From positions 78,803,009 to 78,867,008 of the forward strand of contig CM073594.1 in NCBI GenBank assembly GCA_037074705.1: 64,000 nucleotides of DNA, written 5' to 3'. The notes beneath the pieces are model-generated. The model made no database searches. It was not told the origin of the DNA and was given only the letters and a program-made list of their open reading frames with translations. Shown in pieces: positions 1 to 13,472 of this stretch (positions within the stretch are counted from its first letter, which is position 1; each line of letters begins with the position of its first letter). The translations under genes were made by a program, and so were the position numbers. Origin of the DNA: Zhengitettix transpicula (taxonomy: Eukaryota; Arthropoda; Insecta; Orthoptera; Tetrigidae).

Positions 1-97
1 AATTGTAAAAATTAAACAAATAACAAGGTATTTACAATTGTAAAAATTAAATAACAAGGTATTTACAATTGTAAAAATTAAATAACAAGGTATTTAC
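1..97. repeat. 31-35 bp tandem repeat, three units
   Basis: Three consecutive near-identical units occupy 1-35, 36-66 and 67-97, each ending in the bases aaggtatttac. The first unit has a 4-base insertion. A degenerate start of a fourth follows at 98. The array probably continues past the window edge. Confidence 0.9.
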
Positions 98-217
98 AAT
101 TTGTAAATATTTCACATGTAAACTTGTGGTCTTGGATGTGTCCCTTGTCATTCCAAGTTAGAGACGAGAGAAGCAGATTAATTTTTTTACTGCATATTAA
201 CATAAGCCGGCATGATG

Positions 218-1000
218 TTAGCGATCAATCTGGTCATTGGGGAAACTACATGTTTGAAGTGTTAAGGATGTTATCTGAAGGTAACTTTGGTGAGTGAAGT
301 GTGTTTCTGTTATAAGCATGATAACTATGTTGTACATTTGTAAAAATAATTTAACTTCATGTGCGTGCTGGCTCAAACCATTGCAAATAGCTATTTTTCT
401 CATTTCCGCCATTATTGGATGTTATTAACTAATATTGAGATAAGGTTCATCATGGTCCCCATTCGACTGATCAGATCATTCATCATATTTTTTAGTTCAG
501 CTATATCATCATTTTGTTGTGTGGATATGGCTGGATTGATTTGATTTAGATTATTTACTTGCTGTTGGTCTTGTTTCACACTTTATGCATAGCTTATGTT
601 AGGTTGAACATATTGTGCTCTAAAAATTCCTGATTGTCCTGCATTATTTATTAATTGTGGATACAATTTTTGCTGTAGTTGCTTGCGTATTATGCAGTCT
701 TTGTAGTTGGTAGTTACTTCTGTACTCCTTGTTTTTCTGGGACAATCTGATGTTGGATGATTATCTGTGCATTTCACACAACATGGAGTTTTCTTGCAAA
801 AATTTTCATATGGCCATATTGTTGACATCTCCTCCATTGTGATATATTTCATTTTGCATATGGTGCTTTGAATGAGTTCATTAGTAATTTAACTTTATAT
901 ATGTCCTTATTTTCATTATGTTTAAGGTCAACAAATAAAATGGGTAAGCGTATATTGGTACATATATTGGTATATTGATATACCACATGTTTGTTACTTC
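218..1000 (-). pseudogene. Jockey-type LINE relic: ORF1 zinc knuckle, then start of ORF2 endonuclease
   Basis: Read on the minus strand, 583-1000 encodes a decayed Gag-like ORF1. It has an FVDLKHNENK-type segment followed by a CCHC knuckle (CVKC...H...C), typical of Jockey-clade ORF1. Downstream on the same strand, 218-412 encodes ICNGLSQHAHEVKLFL...LITETHF, which resembles the first strand and helix of an apurinic-type LINE endonuclease (usually NGL...H...E...ISETH). The order ORF1 then ORF2 is correct for one element. Stops and the loss of everything after the first ~60 ORF2 residues show it is dead. It lies upstream of the visible ANKLE1-like exons, probably in an intron. Confidence 0.7.
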
Positions 1001-1941
1001 GTGACCCAATGTTTCAATGCTTTGCTTTAATGCTTTGCTTTAATTTATTAGTATCAGTGAAATGATGTAAACTTTTTAATACTACCCTGAAACTTTTGTC
1101 TGGCTTTGTTTTTAAGGTGTGATAATGTGTTTTTTTCCATTTAGCCACTTTGTGATATTAGTTTATGGGTGGCTATCTTTGGGCTGTATCTTTACGTGTT
1201 CAGTGTTTTAAAGTAATATTTTTCATTTGCTATCTTATTTAATTCTATGATAAACGGTTTGATATTCCCCACTTCAGCAATGAAGATTGGTGGTGGTTTT
1301 GGTTCTTTTGACTTGAGATTAATTGATTATATTTGTTTCCAATAGCAAGAATGTTGAATTATTTGTTGATTAGTCAGTACTTTTCATTTTGATAAGATTG
1401 ACTTGAATGAGATTTATCTGCATTTAATTGTCTTGCTCTTTTTTTTCCCCATGCCATTCTTCCATATATGGTTTTTGTAATGATGGAAATTCTTGTAAGG
1501 TGATTGAGTTGGTGCTTGTATGTTTGGTTACTGTTGACTATAGCTAATAGGCTGTTGTTAATATTGTGGTTAATTTTACCTCAAACCAAAACTGTGAAAC
1601 ATATTTTGTACATTTTTTTAATTAATATATTTTTTATTATAGAAATTAAAAAATCATATAATGGTTACATTTATTTTTTCTGTATTTCATTGAAAGGTGC
1701 ATAATTTAAATTAGAAGAGTATTTTTTATACTTTTTTGTTGTGCCAAGGCAAAATACATATTGGTGGAACTAAAAAAATTGTGTATGAGATTTAATGATA
1801 ACCATCTCTTCCAATGTATTCAGATTATTTTATGTTTTCTGTTTGTATGAAACTTATATGAAATAATAATTGTGGTTAGGAGAGTCTGTTTTCCAAATTC
1901 AATGTGCACATGTTAATTTGCTTGGTTTATATTTTTTACAG

Positions 1942-2474
1942 CATCATCAGTTTCCAGCTGCATGTCGGTTCCTCTTTGTTTAGATTATGATTCAGATGTT
2001 TTGCGGAATGAACTAAGAAAAAGTGGAATTAATCCTGGACCTATAACTACAACCACCAAGCGATTATATCTCAGAAAATTAATGAAGCTAAATAAGCAGC
2101 AACAGCCAATGTTGGTCATTGGTGTAAAAACTCGAGGTAATATTTATTTTAAAAAGATTAGTACCCATGCAATAATATATTATACTTCACTACATTTTAA
2201 AATTGTGTTAATGTCAATGAATGTAGGTTCTGTAAGGATAACCAAAAAGGTGGTTCAGTTTATTTATTTAACCAAAGTCCAGAATTGAGAGAGATTTCAC
2301 AAGCTCAAGATATAGAAGCCATTAAATTAAATTGAATAGAAGTATCATGATATAAAATCTAGATCGGGAATTTAACTTGAGACCTCTGCTTACCAAGTGG
2401 AAGCTCTACCAACTTAGCTACCTGTATTGACTCCAGATCATGTGTTTACATATATCTATCTATCTATCTATCTA

Positions 2475-2538
<64 letters not shown>

Positions 2539-3030
2539 ATTAGGAGAATCCATTAAGGAACTAATTCACATTCAAACTTGGATAGTGAGGAAGGATAGAA
2601 ATAAATAGGAGAAATAGGAGGATTGCACTTTATGTGAATTCATATGCTCGGGCGAAGAATTACACACATAGAAAAGCATATGTTCAAAGCAGAGAGAAGG
2701 ATGGAAGAAGAAGGAAAGACTGAAAATATTTGACCCAGGCGGGACTTGAACCCACGTATTCTGCTTAGTACACAGGCGCCTTAACCATCTCGGCCACCGG
2801 GTCAAGTTCCTGACCAGGCAAATATAGACAGTCTTATTGTGGACAATTCATAGTTTTAGTGGAGGAATGGATAGAGTAGAGGGAATGAAGTATTAGGAGC
2901 TTCCATTAAGGAATAAATACAATATTAGGAGAATCCATTAAGGAACTAATTCACATTCAAACTTGGATAGTGAGGAAGGATAGAAATAAATTTTCTCCTA
3001 TTTATTTCTATCCTTCCTCACTATCCAAGT

Positions 3031-3066
<36 letters not shown>

Positions 3067-3381
3067 TATTAATTGTCCACAATAAGACTGTCTATATTTG
3101 CCTGGTCGGGAACTTGACCCGGTGGCCGAGATGGTTAAGGCGTCTGTGTACTAAGCAGAATACGTGGGTTCAAGTCCCGCCTGGGTCAAATATTTTCAGT
3201 CTTTCCTTCTTCTTCCATCCTTCTCTCTGCTTTGAACATATGCTTTTCTATGTGCGTAATTCTTCGCCCGAGCATATGAATTCAAATAAAGCGCAATCCT
3301 CCTATTTCTCCTATTTATTTCTATCCTTCCTCACTATCCAAGTTTGAATGTGAATTAATTCCTTAAATGGATCCTCCTAAT

Positions 3382-3448
<67 letters not shown>

Positions 3449-4580
3449 ATACATACATACATACATACATACATACACACAAACATACACACAAACATAC
3501 ATACATACACACAAACAACACTTACGAAATGGTATGCAGTTCAGACCTTCTCTCCCAACAAAGGGGGCTCAGGCTCTTGAAAATTTATAATATTTTCACT
3601 CCATAGCACAACTGGACTAACGGTTGATTTCAGGTAAGTTGACTTCTCTCTCTCTCTTTCCTATCCATATGTGTTATATATATATAAATATGAGTAAGGA
3701 TATGATATTGTCAAAATAATTGAGATCATTGGTATGGAAAGAAAAGAGAGATAGTTTGTGGCTTACCTGAAATTGAAACATGGTGTAGCCATGTGGGACT
3801 GAAGGATATTCTTCAAATTTTTTATGGCTCACAGCCTACTCCTTTAGGGAGTGTTACATCATTCCTTATTGAAGAAGGAGAGTGTTAGCCTCCAATAATT
3901 TGCATATTCCATATTTAGTGTTTGATTTATAATTCTTAAATTATTTATTATTAGTCTACAGAAATGAACTTGAACGAACTTTGAAAAATATGGACTGGCT
4001 GAATAAATTGGATACATTCATGAAATTAGAACAAGAAATAGCTATTCAGTTTTCCAATCCAGATACATCAAGAAGATGGCGGGGAGGAATAGCGAAGACA
4101 TACTTCTGTTACATGCTTTTGGATCCACGAATAACATTAAACCTTCCATGCAGAAGTAAACATCTATCGCCATTAGAAGTTTGGTCTACTTTCCTGTCGG
4201 CAATATTTTATGTAGGTAAAGGTGTCCGATCCAGGCCTTATGCACATTTAAATGAATCATCCAAAGTGTGGAAAAATGATAAGGAAATAACAGATGAAAA
4301 AGTGAGACACATTATAGATATCTGGACAGCTGGTATGGGAGTTGTTTGCCTTCATGTATTCCAAAATGTAATATCTGTAGAAGCTCACACTCGAGAAGCA
4401 GCTATGATAGAAGCAATAGGTTTACAAAATTTAAAGAATGCTAGATACAGTGAATATTATGGTAAAGCTGCAACTTGGACATGTAACCAGAAAGCAAAAT
4501 TGGGAGTTTACCTTCTTTATTGTGCATTGCAAATATTTCTTAATGAAGGAGAGAGGCAGTTGTACCCTCACCATATCTAG
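1942..4580 (+). CDS. ANKLE1: ANKLE1/LEM-3-like LEM + GIY-YIG nuclease, last two coding exons
   Basis: Two exons are visible, 1942-2136 and 3955-4580. The first follows a polypyrimidine-CAG acceptor and encodes a LEM domain (DSDVLRNELRKSG...TKRLYLRKL). It ends at CTCGAG before GTAATA, leaving one codon base. The acceptor AG at 3953-3954 restores the frame exactly, giving KTR-VYRNELERTL. The second exon encodes a GIY-YIG domain: KTYFCYMLL as the GIY strand, FYVGKG as the YIG strand, then R and H in VRSRPYAHL, the catalytic Glu in AAMIEAIGL and Asn in NLKN, ending at TAG 4578-4580. LEM followed by GIY-YIG is the diagnostic C-terminal half of ANKLE1 (LEM-3 in worms), an endonuclease that cuts branched or bridging DNA. 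The ankyrin exons must lie left of the window. The frame is open throughout with no missing core residue seen, so this is likely functional. The intron 2137-3954 holds SINE and hairpin repeats. Confidence 0.87.
2453..2534. repeat. (TATC)n then (TA)n microsatellite
   Basis: About seven TATC units run directly into about 28 TA units inside the ANKLE1-like intron. The array abuts the 3' tail of the minus-strand SINE copy. Confidence 0.95.
2536..2890 (-). repeat. tRNA-headed SINE, copy 1 (minus)
   Basis: Complete minus-strand copy. The head contains the bases attgtccacaataagactg, then a 73-nt tRNA-like module (2731-2803), then a ~170-bp tail that ends in cctaatattg and (TA)n. The tRNA module keeps an A-box-like TGGCCGAGATGG and a B box GGTTCAAGTCC. 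The same unit recurs at 3064-3385, 39734-39970 and 39975-40300, which is why I call it a SINE rather than a single tRNA locus. Confidence 0.75.
2731..2803 (-). tRNA. tRNA-like module of SINE copy 1, Ser-type, anticodon ACT
   Basis: It folds as a full cloverleaf: 7-bp acceptor GACCCGG/CTGGGTC, a 3-bp D stem, a 5-bp anticodon stem and a T arm around TTCAAGT. This copy reads GCGCCTG where the sister copy at 3116 has GCGTCTG, which weakens its anticodon stem. It is probably a SINE head and not a translating tRNA. Confidence 0.5.
2891..3065. repeat. Inverted SINE-tail fragments and (TA)n between the two full copies
   Basis: A second minus-strand tail (2921-2990) abuts a plus-strand tail (2992-3034) back to back. 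A (TA)n tract at 3036-3065 follows, and the plus-strand SINE head starts immediately after it. The whole 2536-3385 block is thus a large interrupted palindrome. Confidence 0.7.
3064..3438 (+). repeat. tRNA-headed SINE, copy 2 (plus), with (TA)n tail
   Basis: Plus-strand copy of the same SINE: head 3064-3115, tRNA module 3116-3188, tail to cctaatattg near 3385, then (TA)n to 3438. Its ~95% similarity to the copies near 40 kb suggests recent activity. Confidence 0.78.
3116..3188 (+). tRNA. tRNA-like module of SINE copy 2, Ser-type, anticodon ACT
   Basis: Complete cloverleaf: acceptor 3116-3122 with 3181-3187 and discriminator A3188. The D arm is GCC/GGC. The anticodon stem is TCTGT/GCAGA with loop GTACTAA, giving anticodon ACT. 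The T stem is GTGGG/CCCGC. A and B boxes are intact, so Pol III transcription is plausible. Metazoans normally read AGY serine codons with GCT, and the module recurs in a repeat, so I favour a SINE head over a true tRNA gene. Confidence 0.55.
3439..3520. repeat. (CATA)n / (CACAAACA)n microsatellite
   Basis: Directly continues the preceding (TA)n tract. It is a CATA-rich tetranucleotide run with ACACAAAC interruptions. Confidence 0.9.
3530..3900. repeat. Hairpin repeat family H, copy 1 (inverted arms)
   Basis: The plus arm (3530-3665) contains actggactaac, then TTTCAGGTAAGT, then a CT-rich run. The minus arm (3725-3890) reads, when reversed, through the same TTTCAGGTAAGC core. The central spacer holds a short TA tract. 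Other copies are near 13.5, 15.5, 21.6, 38.3, 46.3 and 49.4 kb. Confidence 0.65.
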
Positions 4581-5749
4581 ATGTATTACTACAGTAAAAC
4601 TTTAATAGATTTAATTTTTGACGCTCTAAATTGGAGAAAAAAAATTAAAAATTTGACATTGTTTATTTATAATAATGTCCAAACAAAATAAGGATCTCAT
4701 TTGTTTTAAGTTATTGCTAAAGACTGAATGTTTTATAAAGTTTATTTCATTAATTAACACCAATATGCTTAGAAAGTGATATAGTACAAAATATTTCTTT
4801 TCTGAATAATTTGATTGTTTATTTGTATTAGCATATGAATTAATATCAATAGTTTAATCCTGTTTACATATAAAGATTTATCTTTTATACATTAATTTAT
4901 GAAAATGAATTTAATTTATTACCCTTTATATAGATGAAAATGAAAGCATTAAGACTGTTATGACATTTATATTTATAAAATGTATAATTCTGTAATATAT
5001 TTGTTTCATGTTTATTTGATACAAAATATATAAAGTTGACTGAAATATTTCTTATTTTACTTCTAGTTATAAACAGTTTGTTATACAGTATTCAGCAGAA
5101 TACACATTAAATTAATGTATGAACGGACACAACTTACATTATATAGAGACTAAATAAGTAATTTACAGTAAAAGTTTGATGTAAAATCCTGAACATTTTT
5201 ACTTAAGTTAAGTAAGTCAATCTTAACCAAAGGGAGATGATTTCTCAGCATATAAGATTTTGTGTAAGGGGAAAAATACATTTTTAAATAGTCATCTGCT
5301 AACCACTATGAAGTACATAAGGAGTTACAATCCATAAACTTATTTGTACATAATTTTTTGCAATGGTTTTAAATTTCCATTTCAGTTAGATAAAAAATAG
5401 TAAAATTCTTAAAACCAAATAAATACAAAGAAATGACTAAATTTGGAAAGCATGTGACTTGCAATATATTGGTTATTACATAACTGATAAAATAATAGAT
5501 ATTTCAAGTATTCATTACAACATAATTATAAACCATAAAATAATGATTTTAAACTTTGTATTGGCATCAAGATGCTTTGTATTTTAGGATCCTAAATTGA
5601 AATGTATTTCTGTTATGATATTTATGGAAAACTGAGTTTTATGAAGCAGTGGCCTATATTAAACATTTATCCAATTCATTAAAACTTTTGAAAAGTTTGC
5701 ACTAAATTGATGGTAGCTTGTATTTCTATATTAGCTTGACTATTAGGCC
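4581..5749. other. Convergent intergenic region and 3' UTRs
   Basis: This 1.17-kb stretch separates the stop codons of the ANKLE1-like gene (+) and the SV2-like gene (-). It is very AT rich. I see no ORF, repeat or RNA structure I can support; it should contain both 3' UTRs and poly(A) sites. Confidence 0.6.
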
Positions 5750-8700
5750 TTATTTTAAAGATGATTTATTTGTGTTTGGTAGTAGGTAACACAAAGCTGC
5801 AACAACTGAAAAATAACAAAACCAAATAGTTACAGTTCAGATAGTGTTATAGTTATTTAAAAGTTTATAATTGCAATATATATGAGAGACAAAGCAAATA
5901 GTTGCAGGTAAAGCTCACTCTGTTAACATTTTGAATTTTTACTCTATACAGTATATAATCAGTCAGACAGAGCAATTAATAGGGTATAATCTGGGGTGTT
6001 GTGAACATGGAAAAGTATACCGACCAAATAGAAGTTCACAAGGACACAAATTCTATATTTTATTGTTCACAAGGTGAATTACAATTCAGATGAATAACAA
6101 AAAAAACCTGTGTAAAATCAATTATTAATGCCCATAAATCCTGTCAAGTTAACTATTAAATTGAAATAAGCTAATAGAATTATTGAATTTATTAACTTAG
6201 TCTTAATGTAAAACAAAGTGAAATTTTGAAAAACACTGCAAAAGGTTAAAAAATATTTAAATTTTGGATTAAGAAAGGTAAACATTTATGAAAATCATGG
6301 TTTTTAGATTAGTCAAAAATATTAAATTTACTATTGACTTGTTAAATACAAAATAAAATTGATGCAAATTTTCCACCATTGTAAAAATTTGACTGCAGGC
6401 TCGCCTACAATTTACTAAATCATATTCTTACATGGCCTAAATTTAGGAAATCAACAGAGAATGGATATTATGTGTAAATTTATCAAAAGTGTAATGATTT
6501 CAATTCAAGAACAGTTTCTCTCTATGATTTCCTTTCTTTTTACCACATCACAATTTAATCTTTTTGTTTCTGTCCAAGAAAATAATTCAACTTGCACTCA
6601 GGTTAGCCTTGTAATATTTTTGTTTTCATAATCAATTAATTATTTAAGAATGTCATATTTTTTAATAAAAGTTACTTTTGTTTCCATTTAGGTAATTAAT
6701 TACAACCATGACATTTCAATAGCTTCCACTACTATTGTTTGAAGCTACGTAGCCAATGGCAGTGATAGCTATTGAACAGTTGCAGATATATAAGGTTGAG
6801 TGGAAGTATGAAAAATTTTATTAATTCTTTATATTGGGAAAGATTTTGAGAATGTCATTTTATCTTTGTTAAATTTTATTCTGCTGTAATGATAGTTATT
6901 AGGTTAAAGGTCATATAGGTGGGTGTTGCTAAGTTTAGGTAGGAATTTCAAGGCTACCATTATACTGGCGGGGATTATTAAATGTAGTAAGTTTTTTATT
7001 TAAGGGTGTAATACCTTCTTTGTCATTTAATTGAAGATACTGGTTTAGATATTTTATATAATAGATATTTTTTTCAGTTATTTATTACCCATATGCAATA
7101 AATAAATAAATATTCATATTTTAATTTTTAAAAAAGGGATTTATGGGACTACTCTTTCCCAGGGCTCACAGGCAAGCTGCATGAAACAAAAATTGGCCCT
7201 CACAATCGTGTTGTTGATGCTTGATTTGCAAATGCAAATTTCTTTCTTACCCCAGCTTGGTGAATATAGCTCTGGTGATTGCTTGTAGTTTTTGTGGGCA
7301 GAGTTCCACAGTGGCTGCTGACTCATGTGAAAAAAATTAGTATCTATGACTGGCAGAATAAGTTGCAAATTCCAAAATCCTTCATTTTCACTCTCTCTAG
7401 TCAGAGAGTTTCCACTTCTCAACTTTCTCTCTCATCTGAGCACCTCTCGTCATTCCATTCGTCAACTTTTTCCTTTCTTTTTTTAGCATCTATACCAGAA
7501 CTAAGCCCAGTTCACACCTAGACATGTTTTACATACTGACAGGTAGTGTGACATGAAAGTATTTTAATTCATGGAGTTGATATTAAAGGAACATGTGCTA
7601 TTATCTTGTGCTGTACTTGGAGAGAATGAAAATTTTGTCTATGAACTATGTATGCTAAGCCAGAAGTAATCTGGTCTTGCGTACTCTGTAACATGTTCGC
7701 CCGTCAAGTCGAAAAAAAGGTAGGGTCTATGTCAGTTTCTCAACAAGCCAGTTCTGGGCATGAACTAGTGTGGATGATATTTGGATTAGGACTTGGAAAT
7801 GAAAGGATATCTGTGAGTGATTGTGAAGTGTTAAAGGAGTAGTTAAGTTGAGGATAGAGGGTAGTGTGGAGGATGGATTCGCCTGAGGCTTATCAGGGAG
7901 GAACTAGGAGTGTTGGTGATTTACCAGTAAAAACACAGATGTAAAGTGATCAGAAGTATATTTTTAGTGATATATACTTACTGTAAGTATTGAGGATAGG
8001 ATAATGGATAAATGAGGTACCCAGGAAGAGGCCCAGAAGGAGACATGGTTTTGATAGTAGATCAATAAAGGAGGTATTATGTGCCCAGGTTGAGAGAAAC
8101 TAAGTAACTCCACATTAGCAAGTTACTACACTGGCATAACATAGCTTTGACAAGGATTGCCTTACAGTGCCCTATTTAATGCCGCAGAGTGTGTAGTCAA
8201 AACAACTAAGAGGAGGACGGCATTACAACTTCATGACCAGGTGTGTGTAGGATGGACAATTTGGTTGCTAATCCCTACCTCACTGAATTGGTGGTAATTT
8301 TGTTGGTTAAGTGACAAATAATTATTGGTGAGGACAAATATGTGAATAAGTGGATTCATGATAAGATGAGCATTTGATTTATGTAATTGTTAAAGAAAGT
8401 GTATAAAATTTTTTCTCTTAATAGTTCCATCTGACTTACTCAGGGCACAACTTAATTGATTAGCAGTATTTACTTACAAAATATAATAGCACTAAGAGTG
8501 AAGAAAACAGATTCACAACTAAGATTCATTAGTAGAGGAAATCCAACATTTCCCAAAACTGTTCCTATCTGTCCTGACATCAATGTGAGGCTAACTGCAA
8601 GATTTCTGAAATTAGAATAAATTACTTGTGACAGTATTTACTTGTGTTTTTCTGATCAAATGTTTATAATTTACAAAAAACAAGTCTAAATTTTTCATTT

Positions 8701-11700
8701 GCATTAATAAATAATTATTTAAAAAGGTGTAATTTGTATCTAATTTGTAAGCAGCTAAGTAAGAGTATTCTTATCAATTGTCTTTGAGCAAATTTATGTA
8801 ACAGTTTCAGAATTATGTTATGACTAAAATAATTATGATAAACTTTCAAATGAACTGAATGAAAATTGTATTTCAATAATTTTATTAACATAAATTATCT
8901 AAGATTGAAGACTTTCCTGGTGTAGTTGTTGTAGAAAAAGTTCTCAGGTTTCCACATGGGTAACAACATTAATTGACAAAGCTGTGCATTCTCAGAACGT
9001 CACATTTTAATCAATATTGTTGAAACCCGAGAACTTTTTCTACATCATATGTTATGCCACAGTTTATAGTGGTATGCATTCCCACGAACAAGGAAGAACG
9101 TTCTTCAAAAATACAATTATTAAATTAAACAGTAACAGGGCTCACTGTTGTGATATGACTAAATTAATTAAATTGCTTTAATAGATAAAATTAAAATTAA
9201 AAAATATTTAATTAATTTAAGGCGAAGGCTAGCCTAAAAGATTATTAACATTGAGTACTTAAACAATTGACCATTTAAAATGTATTTATAAGACTATAAA
9301 AATAAATAAATTAAATAATATATTTTACCTCAAATTAGTAGGGAACAAATCAACCACAATTGCTATACTGACAATGTGACTTACACCAAGCATTGCAATG
9401 TAAACTGCTGAGAGAGATAAAGTTGTCTCTCTATTTTGTGTCCAGTAAAAACACACTGAAGCAACTCCAGACATTATTAGTGATGATGCTTAAATTATAC
9501 AAATGAAAATAAGTTTTTAGAGGAAGATTTAAACTTTTATTATGATTTTTAATTTATAGATTATATTATCAGTAATTATTAAATTTAAGTCTATATATTT
9601 TTCAGAAAATTTATAATATAAGCCTGTTTTTGCTAATATATATTTGCAATAGTAGAAGAGAATTTTCCCATATAAAAATATTTTCTGCTATTGAAAAAAC
9701 AGTAATCCAAAATTGCAGATATTATGGAGTTATGAAGAACTTTTTAAATTGTAATTTAAATAATAAGTTGTGTATAAACGTAGTGCTTTTATGAAAGTTA
9801 TGTTTTCAAGAATATTAGTATTATTTTTTACTTACTCATCATATTTTTCTTTCCTATAAAGTTTATTGTGAAACTTGCAGAAAAGAAAGTTAGCATAGTT
9901 GCAATTGAAACTATTATGTTGTTAACATACACTCCACTTTTCATCATACCCTGTAAGATATTTAATTGCATACGGTTCTTATTAATTAATCAACATAAAA
10001 TTTTTATACTCAATAAAAAAAAAAAAATTATGTGTAAAAGTAGGTAACCATATCTAATTTGATTTGAATTATATTTTTAACCAAATATATTAAGTTTTTT
10101 CCCCACACCAAAATGCTTTTAACTATAAAAAATTAAACACTTTAAAAATACACGTACAAAAAAATTATACAGTTAAATATTGGAATTAATTATATAAATA
10201 AATAGACAAAATGAAGTGATAATATAATACCACACAATGTTTCTGCTACCTTTGTTGCTTTTGTCAGGTTATTAAAAAAGCTGAAGCCATGAGAACAACA
10301 TAACCACATAAAGATTTTGAGTTTGCTCCACTTTTGTTTGGACAAATTAATTCAATTAAATTATTACTCAGATTCTAAGAGGGCTTCCTAAAATGGAACG
10401 GTATTTTGATGATTTTATTATTCATGTAATCTCAATTGTGGAATGTTTACAGAATCTCAGTCTCTCTCTTTACTGTCTTGTCAGAATATAACCTTAATCT
10501 AAACACAAAAAAGTGTCCATTTTTTTGAAGAAAAGCTTTAGTATTTGGGACACATAATTGAATGCAATAAGATCAGAAAATTTCCAAAGAATACATTTTC
10601 CTCCACATATTTTGAAAAATATAATTACAAATAGCACTTATAACAATGAATCACAACAAATTCCAAAGAATACAACAATAAAATTATGAGCATTGCTGAA
10701 ATATAATTTGTGCTGAGCATACTTAGATCAATTGGTTCACTAAATGTCCAATATTAAAATTAATTTTTTTGACATAAAGTGTTTGATAAAATTCATTTCA
10801 CTTTTGAATTTTATTTGTATGTATTTATTTAAAGATAGCTTAAACAGAAGAATAAACTTTTTCCCCACACAGTATTTTTAGAATTATTTATTATTGTAGG
10901 AGACAATATTGAGAAAATAATCACTTACTACTGTACATACTGTTCCATTGTTCATTGTAACATGAGTGTCATTTGTGTGTGATTTATACAGCAACATTTC
11001 ACAAAATGATACACTTTCATCATTAATACCTTGTTCTTCTTGAACATGTGCATATTCCTCAAGGGATGAAAAAATCTGTGGCAACCATAGACGAAGTGTG
11101 TTGAAACTATACATATTAGAACAAAAGAATAGGTTCCAAATTAATATGTGTTTTGTTTACTCATAACAGAAGCTTTTTCATTTAACTGAACTTTAAATAA
11201 TTATATTCTTTGTTGGACAATGCTAAATTTATATGTACTTGGAAAAACTGAGTTGTTACCCAAAAGACTTGATAACATGTTCAGAATGGCTAATCCAGGA
11301 TACAAGGACTCTTGACAAATATGATTTTCTAATTCAGAAGCATAGGCCAATATTTGGTTTTAAAGGAAGAAAGCTTTTAAATTTTTAGTTTCATAAATGG
11401 AATATTACCAATTAACCAATTGTTTCTTACCAAAGAAGTTGAAGAAATTGAATGAAAAAAACAAACAATGCTTTTGGACGATGAGGTTTTAAGAACAGTG
11501 GTTTAGATTGTTCCCATAACATTTCAAATACACCAAACACATTTTTTTCTGGTGCATCATTTAACTGTATGCTTGGTGTATAGTTAATATTTTCATTAAC
11601 CAGGCTTTTAACCTACAAAATATAAATAAACACAAGTTAATTTCACAAAAAATTGGTGGTTCAATAGAATGTTTGGAAATTAAACTTCATTGGCATGAAT

Positions 11701-13423
11701 ATAAATTATTACAGTTACTTACAGGGTATGTTTCACCTCCTTTTCCTTTATTCCACTTATAAATATTTTTAAATACTTGTAAAGCCTTCTTATTTTGTCC
11801 TTGTGACATTAGAAACTTTGGGCTTTCACTAATGTTATAAATGAAGCAGGCAGCAAAGAAACTTGGCAATGAGCCCAAAGCTACAAATAATCTCCAAGAA
11901 TTAAATATTATGTAGCCTTCAAAAAGTCTCCATGAGAAAGTGAGTGGAATAACAAACCAAGCAATACCTATTTCAAACAACAAATTTTTTATAATACATG
12001 AATTGATGATAAAAAAAATGATAATATAACAAACATGAAAATTGATTTTACTCAATTGCATAATTGAAATTAAAGCAGAAAAAAACATATTCTTCTGCCA
12101 CAATGACAACACTTTTTACACATTTTTCCTGCATTGTAGCTTGGAAACAGTGGTCATTAGTACATTTTGTCTTAAAGGTTTAATTTAAATTACCAAAGTA
12201 TTCACATAAGATTTTTTAAAATTAATTTACCTACCGTGAAAAAAAAATGCATGCTTGAATTACTTGCTTAAATTCTTTGTTTATTTCTTGTGAGATGGAT
12301 GATTTACAGTGTGTAACTGTTTCTCAAAACTGTCAGTTTACGATATCACCATAAACACAAATCAAAATAAGTAGAGCTGCCAGTTGAAGCGTCAGTATAT
12401 ATATAATTATTGACTATTATATGTGAACCAGATTCTGAGGGATATGGTCATCCTCATAACTACTAAATACTTTTAGTTTCTTATTTCATATATCTTCCCA
12501 AATATTCAACACTTTCTAGGCATCCTCCCTCTCCATCATGTGAAGCACATTTTTTTCATCCTTAAAAAATGTATGTTTTTTGTACATCTGAATGAAGTAT
12601 GCTTTGCTTTTGACTCATTTCACAAACCAGAGTTTCTGTCATAATGGACCTAAAGGCTGAACCTGACAACTCACAGTGAAACACTGTCCAAACGTACCTT
12701 AATAGATTTGATATTTAACTTTCTTAGACAAAGACCTATGGCCAGGTTGACACATAACTTAATATTACTGTTTTTGAAATATTTATAGTCTCTGAGCTAT
12801 TAACAATTAACATCAAACATTAAGTATATAATGATATAATTTAATACTGCTAATTAAAAATACAATAATATATTTTTAAATTACCTGAAATGCATATGGA
12901 AGCCAAAGATACAAATGATCCAGATAACAAAATTATTTTTGATCTATACTTCAGACCATGGAACTCTGCTAAGTAAGTTCTCGCCATTGATAGTGGTCCA
13001 CAAATTCTATAACCAAAAAGATTTTTGCAGTTCTCATCATTTTGTTACAACTTTGAATTTAATCTCTAAATTTTGAAGTGATTGTCTGTAAGAATACTAA
13101 GTTCTGCCTGGCAATAAGAACAATTAATTTCTCCATAACAGTCAATTATGGCTGTTTTATTCATATGTATCATGTTTCATTAAATGAACCATTAAAATAA
13201 ACAAAGTTTGTTTATCTGGTAAAAATAACATGGCGCCAAAAATTGATGGATCTTAGGATTCGTACACGTATGATAGACTCACAAAACCTATTCCTTTTTT
13301 TGGTAAATAAGATTCGGCATATTATCATTGCATTTGTAGCCCAAACTGGTGGGGCTAACCTGAATAATTACTATAATATATATATAATTGTAATATTTTC
13401 TTTTCCATATTTTCCTTTCCATA

Positions 13424-13472
<49 letters not shown>

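Noticed and set aside
1..97. CRISPR-like array
   Set aside because: Units are directly adjacent with no unique spacers; it is a simple tandem repeat in a eukaryotic sequence.
3116..3188. A genuine tRNA-Ser gene
   Set aside because: The module recurs four times with the same non-tRNA flanks and carries an ACT anticodon, unusual for serine AGY decoding; a SINE head is more likely.
2572..3347. ORFs reading WPRWLRRLCTKQNTWVQVPPG on both strands and again near 40 kb
   Set aside because: They are translations of the tRNA-like SINE module and its tail; the similarity is at the RNA-gene level, not protein.
3367..3606. ORFs made of alternating Tyr/Ile or Thr/His (also at 13.4, 15.6, 41.1, 62.1 kb)
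   Set aside because: They read through (TA)n and (CATA)n microsatellites.
7141..7842. Three small ORFs in the last intron of the first SV2-like gene
   Set aside because: No domain, overlapping opposite frames, low-complexity composition.
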